Positions 51,102 to 60,501 of a stretch of 64,000 nt of DNA are shown here, one piece after another (the stretch's first letter is position 1; each line of letters opens with the position of its first letter). Both the position numbers and the translations under genes were made by a program. Under the pieces are notes generated by a model, which had not been told where the DNA came from, searched no databases, and was given only the letters and a program-made list of their open reading frames with translations. The stretch is taken from assembly GCF_000725545.1 (NCBI RefSeq), contig NZ_JNZP01000013.1, positions 186,001-250,000 on the forward strand, in the 5' to 3' direction. Origin of the DNA: Streptomyces exfoliatus. Its GTDB lineage: Bacteria > Actinomycetota > Actinomycetes > Streptomycetales > Streptomycetaceae.

Positions 51102-52019
51102 TCAGGCGGTGATCCAGTCGCTGGTCGCGATCACCGGCCGGACGCCGTCGCGGTGGATGGTGCCCTCGATGAGGCCGTACATCCGGTCGGCGGCGAAGTA
51201 CACCTCGTTGTCGTTCTTCAGGCCGAACGGCTCCAGGTCCACCAGGAAGTGGTGCTTGTTCGGCAGGTTGAGCCGGACCTCGTTGACCGTGGACACGTGG
51301 TCGAGGACCCGGTCGGCCATCGCGTGCAGGGTCTGCTGGAGCGAGTAGCTGTACGTCTCCGCGAACGCCTCAAGGAGGTGGCGGCGCACCTTCTCGTAGG
51401 AGCGGTCCCAGTCGTGCTCCGCGTCCGCGGCCGCCGAGGCGGAGTTCGCCCAGCGGGCGGTCACCTTGGTGGCCAGGATGCGGTCGTACGCCTCCTTGAG
51501 CGTCGTGTACCTGTCCTTGATGAAGCCGTGGAACTCGGAGTTGGTCGAGTTCATCACCGTCAGGTCCTTCAGGCCCGAGAGGACCTGGAGCCCGGTGGTC
51601 TCCGAGTACGTGACCTGCGCGGTGCGGACCTCCTGCCCCTTGCGCACGAAGGAGTGCTGCTCCTTGCGCGTCGGGACCGGGATCCGCTCCCAGGCGTACT
51701 CCTCGACCCGGATCTGCGCCTCGTGGATCACCGGCTGCGAGGACACGAAGTGCCGGGCGAGGAGGACGGCGAACGCCTCGGGGGAGGCCACGCCGTGCTC
51801 CTTGGCGAAGGCGTAGACCGTGTTCTTGGTGGTGTCCGTCGGCAGGCAGTTGCCGTTGTCGCCGGTCAGATGGACATCGCGGTACTCACCGCGCAGCGCC
51901 ACCGACACGTTCAGGTCGCGGATCTCGTGCCACGCGCCGTCGCCGCCCTTGCGGGTGACCGTGACGATGCGGTTCTCGGCCTTGCCGTACTGGTTCTGGG
52001 CCAGGACGTGCTTGCTCAT
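51102..52019 (-). CDS. Urate oxidase (uricase)
   Basis: A 305-residue cofactor-free uricase that oxidises urate to 5-hydroxyisourate. Active-site segments are present: Lys in NQYGKAENRIV, Thr in TDTTKNTVYAFAK, the FVSSQPVIHEAQIRVEEYAW strand, and His in NKHHFLVDLEPFG. The ATG at 52019 follows a GCAGGAG site. The usual partners for the next steps (hydroxyisourate hydrolase, OHCU decarboxylase, allantoinase) are not adjacent. It diverges from the kdp operon, which is unrelated. Confidence 0.93.
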   Translation of the reverse strand: MSKHVLAQNQYGKAENRIVTVTRKGGDGAWHEIRDLNVSVALRGEYRDVHLTGDNGNCLPTDTTKNTVYAFAKEHGVASPEAFAVLLARHFVSSQPVIHEAQIRVEEYAWERIPVPTRKEQHSFVRKGQEVRTAQVTYSETTGLQVLSGLKDLTVMNSTNSEFHGFIKDRYTTLKEAYDRILATKVTARWANSASAAADAEHDWDRSYEKVRRHLLEAFAETYSYSLQQTLHAMADRVLDHVSTVNEVRLNLPNKHHFLVDLEPFGLKNDNEVYFAADRMYGLIEGTIHRDGVRPVIATSDWITA

Positions 52020-52352
52020 GTGCTGCTCAGCTCCTGCGGGTACGTGGATACGGATATCCCGTACGCCCGGCGTCCAGCTCCCCCGTCGTCCTGAGGGTCG
52101 GCTCCCCGCCGTCCGGCCCGTGAACGGCGGACCGCCCCGGGACTGACGAGCATCCCGGTCCGTAGGTTTCGCTCGAAGATATGTCCCCTTCCGGTCACTG
52201 GCAATGGGGAGAGCCTCGCGTAGGGGAACCGTCAAGACGGGCATTCGCGGCGTTAGGGGCACGTCAACGGCGGCGGAGAGCGGCTCGGAGAGAGGTTTCC
52301 TCATCTCGTCCGAGAATCCGTTCTTCCTTCTTCCTGCATCCGGGAGCTCACG
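52020..52352. promoter_or_regulatory. Divergent control region of uricase and kdp
   Basis: The inverted repeat TACGG-N5-CCGTA (52049-52063), centred on GGATATCC, lies 30 bases before the uricase start and is a candidate operator. A GGGAG ribosome site precedes the small protein at 52353. I could not assign -10/-35 boxes for kdp with confidence. Confidence 0.45.
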
Positions 52353-52436
52353 ATGGCCGACGTGGCCTTCGTCGTCACCACGGTCGCGGTCTTCGCGCTG
52401 GTGGCCTTCATCGCCAAGGGGGTGGCCAAGCTGTGA
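52353..52436 (+). CDS. 27-residue membrane peptide upstream of kdpF
   Basis: A very small open frame starting MADVAFVVTTVAVF and ending in a basic GVAKL. It is a single hydrophobic helix, like KdpF in size and composition but distinct. The ATG at 52353 follows GGGAG, and its stop overlaps the kdpF GTG by four bases, so it is translationally coupled to the kdp operon. It may be an extra accessory subunit of the Kdp pump. It is easily missed because of its size. Confidence 0.72.
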   Translation: MADVAFVVTTVAVFALVAFIAKGVAKL

Positions 52437-52522
52437 GCGCCGAGAACATCGTCGGTCTCCTCGTGGCCGCCGCCCTGCTTGGTTATCTCGTCCTCGCCCT
52501 CGTCAAGCCCGAGAGGTTCTGA
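52433..52522 (+). CDS. kdpF: KdpF, small subunit of the potassium pump
   Basis: A 29-residue single-helix peptide (VSAENIVGLLVAAALLGY, ending in LALVKPERF) with the classic KdpF pattern of a hydrophobic helix and a C-terminal KPERF. The GTG start overlaps the upstream peptide's stop, and it ends two bases before kdpA. It stabilises the KdpFABC complex. Confidence 0.9.
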   Translation: MSAENIVGLLVAAALLGYLVLALVKPERF

Positions 52523-52524
52523 CG

Positions 52525-54234
52525 GTGACATCAGTCGCTTCCGCTCCGGGTGAGATGAGTCCCGTACTTGCCGGCGTGCTCCAGCTGCTGGCGTTGACCG
52601 TCGCCCTGGGGCTTTCGTACCGGCCGCTGGGCGACCACATGGCCCGGGTCTACTCCTCGGACAAGCACCTGCGGGTGGAGAAGTGGATCTACAAGGGCAT
52701 CGGCGCCGACCCGTCGGTGGAGATGCGCTGGCCCGCCTACCTGCGCGGCGTCCTCGCCTTCTCCGCCGTCGGCGTCCTCTTCCTCTACCTGCTCCAGCGG
52801 GTGCAGGGCGCGCTGCCCGGCTCGCTCGGCTTCGTGTCGATCGACCCGGACCAGGCGTTCAACACCGCCGCCTCCTTCGTCGCCAACACCAACTGGCAGT
52901 CGTACTACGGCGAGCAGGCCATGGGCCACGTCGTGCAGACCGGCGGCCTCGCGGTGCAGAACTTCGTGTCCGCGGCCGTGGGGATCGCGGTCGCGGTCGC
53001 CCTCGTACGCGGCTTCGCGAGGTCCCGTACCGGCGAACTGGGCAACTTCTGGGCCGACCTGGTCCGGGGTGTCGTCCGCGTCCTCCTCCCGATCTCCGTC
53101 GTGGGCGCGCTGGTGCTCGTGGCCTGCGGCGCCATCCAGAACTTCGCCGGGATCCACGAGGTCGGGCAATTCCTGAATGAGCAGGGCATGGGCGGTTCGC
53201 AGCAGTGGAACGGCGGCGCGGTCGCCTCGCAGGAGGTCATCAAGGAGCTGGGCACGAACGGCGGCGGCTACTTCAACGCCAACTCCGCCCACCCCTTCGA
53301 GAACCCCGACCCGCTCTCCAACCTCTTCGAGATCTATCTGATCCTGCTCATCCCCTTCGCGCTGACGCGGACCTTCGGCCGGATGGTCGGCTCCCTGCGG
53401 CAGGGGTACGCGATCCTCGGCACGATGGCGGCCATCTGGCTCGTCTTCACCGGCCTGATGATGTGGACCGAGTTCGCCGGGAGGGGACCGGCCTTCGAGC
53501 TGGCCGGCGGGGCGATGGAGGGCAAGGAGACCCGGTTCGGCATCGGTGCGTCGGCGATCTTCTCGGTCGCCACGACGCTGACCTCCACCGGCGCCGTGAA
53601 CTCCTTCCACTCCTCGTACACGGGCTTCGGCGGCGGCATCACGATGCTGGGCATGCAGCTGGGCGAGATCGCGCCCGGCGGCGTCGGTTCCGGCCTCTAC
53701 GGCATGCTGATCATGGCGATCATCGCCGTGTTCATCGCCGGGCTGATGGTCGGCCGCACCCCGGAGTACCTGGGGAAGAAGATCGGCACCCGCCAGATCA
53801 AGTTCGCGGCCTGCTACATCCTCGTCACCCCGGCGCTCGTCCTCGGCTTCACCGCCGTCGCCATGGCCCTCGACACCCCGTCGCACTCCATGACGAACTC
53901 CGGCGCGCACGGATTCTCCGAGATCCTCTACGCCTACACCTCGGGCGCCAACAACAACGGCTCGGCCTTCGCGGGTCTGAACGCCGACACCCAGTGGTTC
54001 AACTCGACGATCGGCATCGCGATGCTGCTCGGCCGGTTCCTGCCCATGGTGTTCGTCCTCGCGCTCGCCGGTTCCCTGGCCGAGCAGACGCCCGTACCGG
54101 AGACGGCGGGCACCCTGCGGACCGAGAAGCCGCTTTTCACCGGCCTGCTCGTCGGCACGATCCTCATCATCGCCGGACTCACCTACTTCCCGGCCCTCGC
54201 CCTTGGCCCGCTCGCCGAAGGACTCGCAGCATGA
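52525..54234 (+). CDS. kdpA: KdpA, potassium-binding subunit of the K+ pump
   Basis: A 569-residue membrane subunit related to K+ channels, which binds and translocates K+ in the KdpFABC ATPase. Selectivity-filter-like segments occur four times: [35 protein letters not shown] and [12 protein letters not shown]. The GTG at 52525 is two bases after kdpF; an ATG ten codons in is an alternative. The stop overlaps the kdpB start by four bases. Confidence 0.95.
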   Translation: MTSVASAPGEMSPVLAGVLQLLALTVALGLSYRPLGDHMARVYSSDKHLRVEKWIYKGIGADPSVEMRWPAYLRGVLAFSAVGVLFLYLLQRVQGALPGSLGFVSIDPDQAFNTAASFVANTNWQSYYGEQAMGHVVQTGGLAVQNFVSAAVGIAVAVALVRGFARSRTGELGNFWADLVRGVVRVLLPISVVGALVLVACGAIQNFAGIHEVGQFLNEQGMGGSQQWNGGAVASQEVIKELGTNGGGYFNANSAHPFENPDPLSNLFEIYLILLIPFALTRTFGRMVGSLRQGYAILGTMAAIWLVFTGLMMWTEFAGRGPAFELAGGAMEGKETRFGIGASAIFSVATTLTSTGAVNSFHSSYTGFGGGITMLGMQLGEIAPGGVGSGLYGMLIMAIIAVFIAGLMVGRTPEYLGKKIGTRQIKFAACYILVTPALVLGFTAVAMALDTPSHSMTNSGAHGFSEILYAYTSGANNNGSAFAGLNADTQWFNSTIGIAMLLGRFLPMVFVLALAGSLAEQTPVPETAGTLRTEKPLFTGLLVGTILIIAGLTYFPALALGPLAEGLAA

Positions 54235-56336
54235 GCACCCTCACTCCCACCAGGCCCCCGCAGTCGGGGGCGCCCAGCGGCCGGCCGGCCGGGGGCGGCC
54301 GCGTCGGCGGCGGACTGTTCGACCCGAAGCAGCTGGTCAGGTCCTTCCCGGACGCGATCAGGAAGCTCGACCCGAGGGTCATGGTCAAGTCGCCGGTCAT
54401 GTTCGTGGTGCTGATCGGTTCGGCCGTGACCACGGTCCTCGCCGTCATGAACCCGGGGGACTGGTTCGGCTGGGCGATCACCGCCTGGCTGTGGCTGACC
54501 ACGGTCTTCGCCAACCTGGCGGAGGCGGTGGCCGAGGGCCGGGGCAAGGCGCAGGCCGACACCCTGCGCAAGGCCAAGACCGACACGGTCGCCCGCAGGA
54601 TCGACGGCTCGCACGAGGAGCGGGTCCCGGGCACGGAGCTGCGCGTCGGAGACCTGGTGGTCTGCGAGGCCGGCGACGTCATCCCCGGCGACGGTGACGT
54701 CGTGGAGGGCGTGGCGTCGGTCGACGAGTCCGCGATCACGGGCGAGTCCGCGCCCGTCATCCGCGAGTCCGGCGGCGACCGGTGCGCGGTGACGGGCGGC
54801 ACGAAGGTCCTCTCGGACCGGATCGTCGTGAAGATCACGACGAAGCCCGGCGAGACCTTCATCGACCGGATGATCAACCTGGTCGAGGGCGCGGCACGGC
54901 AGAAGACACCCAACGAGATCGCGCTCAACATCCTGCTCGCCTCGCTGACGATCGTCTTCCTCCTCGCCGTGGTCACCCTCAAGCCCTTCGCGATCTACGC
55001 GGGCGCCGACGAGCAGACCTCGATGATCGTCCTCACCGCGCTCCTCGTGTGTCTGATCCCGACGACGATCGGCGCGCTGCTCTCGGCGATCGGCATCGCC
55101 GGCATGGACCGGCTCGTCCAGCGCAACGTCCTCGCGATGTCGGGCCGCGCGGTCGAGGCGGCGGGTGACGTCTCCACCCTGCTGCTCGACAAGACCGGCA
55201 CGATCACGCTGGGCAACCGGCAGGCGGCGGAGTTCGTCCCGGTGGCGGGGGCGACGGAGGCCGAGCTCGCCGACGCCGCCCAGCTCTCCTCGCTCGCGGA
55301 CGAGACCCCGGAGGGCCGCTCGATCGTGGTCCTCGCGGGGACCGCGTACGGCGTGAGCGAACGCCGGCAGGGCGAGCTGGTGGGAGCCGAGTGGATCGCG
55401 TTCACCGCCCAGACCCGGATGTCGGGCGTGGACGTGGACGGCCGGAAGGTCCGCAAGGGAGCCACCGGCTCGGTCGTGGCCTGGGTGAAGGAGCGCGGCG
55501 GCAGCGTCTCCGGGGACGCTGCCGCCCTCACGGACCGGATCTCCCAGGCGGGCGGCACGCCGCTGCTCGTGGCCCTGGAGGACGAGGAGGGCGCCCGGGT
55601 CCTCGGCGTCGTCCACCTGAAGGACGTGGTGAAGGAGGGCATGCGGGAACGGTTCGACGAACTGCGCCGCATGGGCATCCGTACGGTCATGATCACGGGC
55701 GACAACCCGCTGACCGCGAAGGCCATCGCCGAGGAGGCGGGAGTCGACGACTTCCTCGCCGAGGCGACGCCCGAGGACAAGATGGCGCTCATCAAGCGCG
55801 AGCAGGCGGGCGGGAAGCTCGTCGCCATGACCGGCGACGGCACGAACGACGCCCCCGCGCTCGCCCAGGCGGACGTCGGCGTGGCCATGAACACCGGGAC
55901 GTCGGCCGCGAAGGAGGCCGGCAACATGGTCGACCTCGACTCCGACCCGACGAAACTCATCGAGATCGTCGAGATCGGCAAGCAACTCCTCATCACGCGA
56001 GGCGCGTTGACGACGTTCTCGATCGCCAACGACGTCGCGAAGTACTTCGCGATCATCCCCGCCATGTTCGCGGTGGCGTACCCGAGCCTGGACAGGCTCA
56101 ACATCATGGGCCTGGCCTCGCCCGAGTCCGCGATCCTGTCGGCCGTGATCTTCAACGCGCTGATCATCGTCGCCCTGGTCCCGCTGGCGCTGAAGGGAGT
56201 CCGCTACCGGCCGGCGAGCGCCGACTCGATGCTCCGCCGCAACCTCGGGATCTACGGACTCGGCGGCCTCATCGCCCCGTTCGTCGGCATCAAGCTCATC
56301 GACCTCCTTCTCTCCACGATCCCCGGGCTGCACTAG
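54231..56336 (+). CDS. kdpB: KdpB, ATPase subunit of the K+ pump
   Basis: A 701-residue P-type ATPase that powers K+ uptake. It has the actuator [11 protein letters not shown], the phosphorylation site [14 protein letters not shown], the nucleotide-domain segment [17 protein letters not shown], and the hinge [18 protein letters not shown]. The N-terminus has a Gly/Pro-rich extension of about 30 residues ([20 protein letters not shown]) before the family start. The ATG at 54231 overlaps the kdpA stop. Confidence 0.96.
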   Translation: MSTLTPTRPPQSGAPSGRPAGGGRVGGGLFDPKQLVRSFPDAIRKLDPRVMVKSPVMFVVLIGSAVTTVLAVMNPGDWFGWAITAWLWLTTVFANLAEAVAEGRGKAQADTLRKAKTDTVARRIDGSHEERVPGTELRVGDLVVCEAGDVIPGDGDVVEGVASVDESAITGESAPVIRESGGDRCAVTGGTKVLSDRIVVKITTKPGETFIDRMINLVEGAARQKTPNEIALNILLASLTIVFLLAVVTLKPFAIYAGADEQTSMIVLTALLVCLIPTTIGALLSAIGIAGMDRLVQRNVLAMSGRAVEAAGDVSTLLLDKTGTITLGNRQAAEFVPVAGATEAELADAAQLSSLADETPEGRSIVVLAGTAYGVSERRQGELVGAEWIAFTAQTRMSGVDVDGRKVRKGATGSVVAWVKERGGSVSGDAAALTDRISQAGGTPLLVALEDEEGARVLGVVHLKDVVKEGMRERFDELRRMGIRTVMITGDNPLTAKAIAEEAGVDDFLAEATPEDKMALIKREQAGGKLVAMTGDGTNDAPALAQADVGVAMNTGTSAAKEAGNMVDLDSDPTKLIEIVEIGKQLLITRGALTTFSIANDVAKYFAIIPAMFAVAYPSLDRLNIMGLASPESAILSAVIFNALIIVALVPLALKGVRYRPASADSMLRRNLGIYGLGGLIAPFVGIKLIDLLLSTIPGLH

Positions 56337-56358
56337 TCAGAAAGCGTGTCGATCCAGG

Positions 56359-57030
56359 ATGAACAACTCAGCAGCGAACACCGGACGGGTCCTCTGGGCG
56401 GGACTGCGCGCCCTCCTCGTCCTCACCGTCGTGTGCGGCGTGCTCTACCCGCTCGCCGTCACCGGCATCGCCCAAGCGGCCCTCCCGTGGCGGGCGAACG
56501 GCTCAGAGGTCAAGGACGCGAGCGGGACGACCGTCGGCTCCGCGCTCATCGGCCAGACGTACCTGACCGACGGCAAGCCGGACCCGCGCTGGTTCCAGCC
56601 CCGCCCCTCCAACGGCCTCGGGACCAACAGCGTCAACACCCGGTACCGGCTGATCCTGTCCGGCGCCACCAACCGCTCGGGCGACAACGCCGACCTGATC
56701 CAGTGGGTCGAGGCCGCGAAGGCGGCCGTGATCAGGGACAACTCCGTGAACGGCCACACGGTGAAGCCCTCGGACGTGCCCGCCGACGCGGTCACCTCCT
56801 CCGGCTCGGGCCTGGACCCGCACATCTCCCCGGCGTACGCGAAGCTCCAGGCGCACCGGGTCGCGGCCAGGAACCACCTGCCCGTCACGGAGGTCGACAG
56901 GCTGATCGCCGCCCACACGGACGACCGCGTCCTCGGCTTCATCGGCGAACCCCGCGTCAACGTCCTCCAGCTCAACATCGCGCTGCGGGACGCGGTGGAG
57001 GGGCGGGACGTGGTGGAGGGGCGGGGCTGA
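56359..57030 (+). CDS. kdpC: KdpC, assembly/affinity subunit of the K+ pump
   Basis: A 223-residue subunit with one N-terminal membrane helix (GLRALLVLTVVCGVLYPLAV) and a soluble domain including GSALIGQTY, FQPRPS, SGSGLDPHISPAYAKLQAHR and ARNHLPVTEVDRLIAAHT. It ends with a duplicated EGRDVVEGR. No kdpD or kdpE genes follow in this window, unlike many related operons, so the sensor pair must be elsewhere or absent. Confidence 0.94.
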   Translation: MNNSAANTGRVLWAGLRALLVLTVVCGVLYPLAVTGIAQAALPWRANGSEVKDASGTTVGSALIGQTYLTDGKPDPRWFQPRPSNGLGTNSVNTRYRLILSGATNRSGDNADLIQWVEAAKAAVIRDNSVNGHTVKPSDVPADAVTSSGSGLDPHISPAYAKLQAHRVAARNHLPVTEVDRLIAAHTDDRVLGFIGEPRVNVLQLNIALRDAVEGRDVVEGRG

Positions 57031-57066
57031 GCGGTACGGGGTGACCTGCCGTGTCGAGGCCCCGCG

Positions 57067-58215
57067 TCAGGCGGCCGGGAGGATCCGGGTCTCGACGCCC
57101 GGCAGGCCCTTGGCCCACCAGTGGTCGTAGCGGGCGTAGACCCGGGGGTCCCGCGCGGTGAGGAAGCCGCCCAGGGCGCCGGCCTCGACCGCGAGGCCGT
57201 CCCAGGCCCCGGCGGACAGCGGGTGGAAGGCCGAGGCCTCGATGCCGCCCACGACCGGCCGCCAGACCCCGGCGACGTACCCGTCGACGAGGAGCGTCGG
57301 CAGGGTGTCGCCGTTCACACGGATGACGTGCTTGCGGTACGGGGGCGGGATGACGCGGCTCCGGTCCGCGTAGGCCAGCAGCACGCTGTCCCACATGGCC
57401 ATGAGCCGGGGCGGCGCGGGGACCCCCTCGTCGGGCCGTGGCGCGCCGGGCACGTCGTACAGCACCGTCCCTTCGGGCCCCTCCAGCCGTTCCAGCTCCC
57501 CGTCGAGAGCGGCCACCGCCGCGCGCACCCTGCCCCGGGGCGCCATGGTGAACTGCGCCATGTCGGGGACGGACGCCGGACCGAAGCCCTCCAGGTAGCG
57601 CCGGATCAGGGTGGTGAGCCCCGTGTGCGCCGCCTCCGGGTCGGCGAGCACCGGCGGCGTGCTCGCCGTCACGAACGCCTGCGCCGCCCCGAACGACCAC
57701 GGCGGCCCCGTCGGCGCGTGCCACAACGGCGCGTACTGGCGCATCATCCGCCACACCACGGCCTCCACCGGCCCGCCGCGCGCCGCCTCCAGGCGGGCCC
57801 GCAGCTGGGCCCCGGTCCGCGCCTCCCCGGCGTACGCCAGCAGGTCGGGCAGCAGCTCGTCGGCGTCGGCCGCCGTGAACCCCGCCGCCTTGAAGCGCGG
57901 ATCGTGCAGCCGTGAACCGCGCAGCGTCGGCTCCATGCCCTCCCGGAAGGCCCGCCAGTCCTCGGCGTGCACCAGGTGGAGGGTGAGCCGCATCAGGGTC
58001 GACCGGACCACCTCGTAACCGGCCACGGCGCCGTCGAGCTCCTCCGGCTCGAAGCCGGCGAGCCGGTTCCAGAGCGCGACGTACGGCGAACCCGGCTGCT
58101 GCGCCTGCAGCGCCACCACCCGCCGAACGGCCTCCTCGACGCCGACCGGAACCCGGTCGAGGAGCAACTGCCGGGCGAGGGTGGCGCGGTTGAGCCCGCG
58201 CGCGGTGATCACCAT
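57067..58215 (-). CDS. HTH_42/AlkZ-like winged-helix protein
   Basis: A 382-residue protein of the winged-helix HTH_42 superfamily that includes the DNA glycosylase AlkZ, which unhooks interstrand crosslinks. The N-terminal segment has LQAQQPGSPYVALWNRL with Gln37 and Gln39, which corresponds in position and form to the catalytic Q-x-Q of AlkZ. The C-terminal part has the usual LLVDGYVAGVWRP and RYDHWWAKGL motifs. The ATG at 58215 is followed by GTG; a GATAAT element just upstream suggests a leaderless transcript. It could be a glycosylase for alkylated bases, but activity is inferred. Confidence 0.8.
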   Translation of the reverse strand: MVITARGLNRATLARQLLLDRVPVGVEEAVRRVVALQAQQPGSPYVALWNRLAGFEPEELDGAVAGYEVVRSTLMRLTLHLVHAEDWRAFREGMEPTLRGSRLHDPRFKAAGFTAADADELLPDLLAYAGEARTGAQLRARLEAARGGPVEAVVWRMMRQYAPLWHAPTGPPWSFGAAQAFVTASTPPVLADPEAAHTGLTTLIRRYLEGFGPASVPDMAQFTMAPRGRVRAAVAALDGELERLEGPEGTVLYDVPGAPRPDEGVPAPPRLMAMWDSVLLAYADRSRVIPPPYRKHVIRVNGDTLPTLLVDGYVAGVWRPVVGGIEASAFHPLSAGAWDGLAVEAGALGGFLTARDPRVYARYDHWWAKGLPGVETRILPAA

Positions 58216-58345
58216 GATCCGATTATCCCTGCGCGTTCACCCAGGGCTCATGCCGTCGTCGGGAGTCCGACGCTCGCCGTTGTGGCCGGAAACGGACCAT
58301 GAGGCGCCTCCACGGGTGGCATTCCACGTGTTCAAGGGAGTTCAG

Positions 58346-59683
58346 ATGAATCCGCGCCTCCTCCGCAGGCCCGCCGTCGTGGCCCTGCCCCTGACCACCG
58401 CGCTCGCGCTCTCGGTGGTCATGGGCACGGCCGAGGCGGAGCCCGCGCGGCACGGCTCGCCCGCCCGGGTCCTCTCCACCTCGACCCTGCCCGACATCCC
58501 GCTGGCCGCCTTCAGCAACGGCCTGCTGCCCGGCAGCGTCGACGACGACCGGGACGTCGACCTGGGAGGCATCGGCAGCGACCTGTACCCGGCCGAACGG
58601 CGCGGCGAGTACTGGACGGTCACCGACCGCGGCCCCAACGGCCAGATAGCCGTCGGCAAGGACAAGCGGCGCACGTTCCCCGTGCCCGGCTTCGACCCGG
58701 CCATCGTGAAGGTCCGCGCCGTCGGCGACCGCGTCGAGGTCCTGAGGTCCATCCCGCTCACCACCGCCTCCGGCGCCCCCGTCACCGGCCTCCCGAACCA
58801 GCAGGGCCGCGACGAGGCCCCGTACACGTACGACGCCTCGACCCCGCTCCCGTACAACCCGAACGGTCTCGACACCGAGGGCGTCGTGCGGGACAAGGAC
58901 GGCGGCTTCTGGCTGGTCGACGAGTACGGCCCCTCGCTCGTGCACGTCTCCGCGAAGGGCCGCGTCCTCGCACGCCACGTCCCCGAGGGCCTGAACCTGA
59001 CCGGCGCGGACTACCCCGTCATCGAGTCCCTGCCGTCGGTCTTCCTCAAGCGCAAGACCAACCGCGGCTTCGAGGGCCTCGCCCTGCTGCCCGACGGCGA
59101 CCTGGTCATGGCCCTGCAGAGCCCGCTGCTCAACCCCGACAAGGCCTCCGGCGAGGACTCCCGTACGACGAGGCTGCTGCGCTTCTCGACGCGCGAGAAC
59201 CGGGTCACGGCCGAGTACGCGTACCGCTTCGACCCGGTCGGCGTCGTCGAGCCCGGCCAGACGAAGACCTCCGAGCTGAAGATCTCCTCCGTGGTCGCGC
59301 TCGGCGGCGACCGCCTCCTCGTCCAGGAGCGCACCGACAAGGCCTCCCGCCTGTACGAGGTACGCCTCCGCCGCGGCTCCGACATCCTCGGCTCGCGCTG
59401 GGACACGACGGCGGCCCCCACTCTGGAGCAACTCGACGACGTGACCGCCGCCGACGCGCCGGTCCTCGGCAAGCGCCTGGTGGTCGACCTGAACACGGTC
59501 GAGGGCGTCCCCGGCAAGATCGAGGGCGTCGCCGTCGAAGGCTCGTCGACGCTCGTCCTCCTCAACGACAACGACTTCGGCATGACGGACGGGCCGCAGG
59601 CCTTCGACGCGAACGGCCGCCTGGTCGACAGCGACGTGGACACCACCCTGGTCCGCGTGAGGCTGCCCCGCCCGGTCCGCTGA
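58346..59683 (+). CDS. Secreted esterase/phytase-like protein
   Basis: A 445-residue exported protein with a signal peptide to about residue 31 (MNPRLLRRPAVVALPL, then MGTAEA). The mature part is the phytase-like, esterase-like propeller family: YWTVTDRGPNGQ, GLDTEGVVRDKDGGFWLVDE, GPSLVHVSAKGR, NRGFEGLALLPDGDLV and LVLLNDNDFGM. The ATG at 58346 follows AAGGGAG. Such proteins are extracellular; the substrate is not defined by sequence. Confidence 0.85.
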   Translation: MNPRLLRRPAVVALPLTTALALSVVMGTAEAEPARHGSPARVLSTSTLPDIPLAAFSNGLLPGSVDDDRDVDLGGIGSDLYPAERRGEYWTVTDRGPNGQIAVGKDKRRTFPVPGFDPAIVKVRAVGDRVEVLRSIPLTTASGAPVTGLPNQQGRDEAPYTYDASTPLPYNPNGLDTEGVVRDKDGGFWLVDEYGPSLVHVSAKGRVLARHVPEGLNLTGADYPVIESLPSVFLKRKTNRGFEGLALLPDGDLVMALQSPLLNPDKASGEDSRTTRLLRFSTRENRVTAEYAYRFDPVGVVEPGQTKTSELKISSVVALGGDRLLVQERTDKASRLYEVRLRRGSDILGSRWDTTAAPTLEQLDDVTAADAPVLGKRLVVDLNTVEGVPGKIEGVAVEGSSTLVLLNDNDFGMTDGPQAFDANGRLVDSDVDTTLVRVRLPRPVR

Positions 59684-59717
59684 GTACGGACTGAGTACGG
59701 AGCCGGGCTCGTGAGGC

Positions 59718-60374
59718 TCAGGCGGCCCGCGACGCCCCCAGCCCCCGCAGCTCCCGTTCCGCGTCCTTGGACAGGCTGACGCGGACGAGGGCGGCGGCCA
59801 GCGGGGCCACGTCCTGGGGCGGGACGTGTCGGGCGAGCCCGGCCGGGGTGTGGGGCAGACCCAGGCCGGCCGCGGTCGCGCAGGAGCGCTCGTCGAAGAA
59901 GGGACGCAGTTCCGGCCAGACGGCCTGGACCTCCCGGCAGAAGATGTCGGCACCGACGGGACCGATCCGGGGCACCTCCCGCAGCAGCCCGCGCAGCTCA
60001 TCGACGTCACCGCCCGCCCGCTCACGGAGCAGACGCAGATCTCCGTGGTACCGGTCGAGGACCAGCTCGGCCCCCTCCCCGAGGGCGGTCGCGGTGCTCT
60101 CGTCGTACCGCACGTAATGGGCCCGCCCGAGCGCGTCCACGCGCTGCTGCCAGGAGGCGTCCAGCATGGCCCGGGGCGTCCGGAACCCGGCGGAGAACAG
60201 CTGCCGGGCGGCGGCGGTGGCGATGTCGGCCCGGATCCGGACCGAGCACAGCACGGTGAGCACGAGCAGCTGGTAGAGCGGCGAGGGCTTGTCGCGCAGC
60301 CGGATCCCGGCCTCTTCGGCGTAGGTGCGCCCGTGCTCGCGCAGGAGCCGGCCGATCATGCTGGCACTGTCCAC
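59718..60374 (-). CDS. HhH-GPD-like endonuclease/glycosylase homologue
   Basis: A 218-residue helical protein with an EndoIII-like helix-hairpin-helix (LREVPRIGPVGADIFCREVQ) and N-terminal helices (KPSPLYQLLVLTVLCSVRI). The Lys of bifunctional EndoIII (VGRKTA) is replaced by PVGA, and no four-Cys iron-sulfur cluster is present, so lyase activity is unlikely. An acid in FFDERS may serve as the catalytic Asp. The GTG at 60374 has a GGAGAGGGG ribosome site. It may be a divergent base-excision enzyme or an inactive homologue. Confidence 0.72.
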   Translation of the reverse strand: MDSASMIGRLLREHGRTYAEEAGIRLRDKPSPLYQLLVLTVLCSVRIRADIATAAARQLFSAGFRTPRAMLDASWQQRVDALGRAHYVRYDESTATALGEGAELVLDRYHGDLRLLRERAGGDVDELRGLLREVPRIGPVGADIFCREVQAVWPELRPFFDERSCATAAGLGLPHTPAGLARHVPPQDVAPLAAALVRVSLSKDAERELRGLGASRAA

Positions 60375-60447
60375 CGAGCACCCCTCTCCTTCTCCGGCCT
60401 CCGGCCTCCGACGTGCGGCGAGTACCCGGAGGACGCCCGGGAACACG

Positions 60448-60477
60448 CCCGGCCGCCGGTGGAAACCGGCGGCCGGG
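60448..60477 (-). terminator. Terminator of the AMIN-like gene
   Basis: Perfect 13-bp stem CCCGGCCGCCGGT / ACCGGCGGCCGGG with loop GGAA, 25 bases downstream of the AMIN-like gene stop on the minus strand. Confidence 0.8.
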
Positions 60478-60501
60478 TGAGTGAGGGTTCGAGGGCGCGG
60501 G

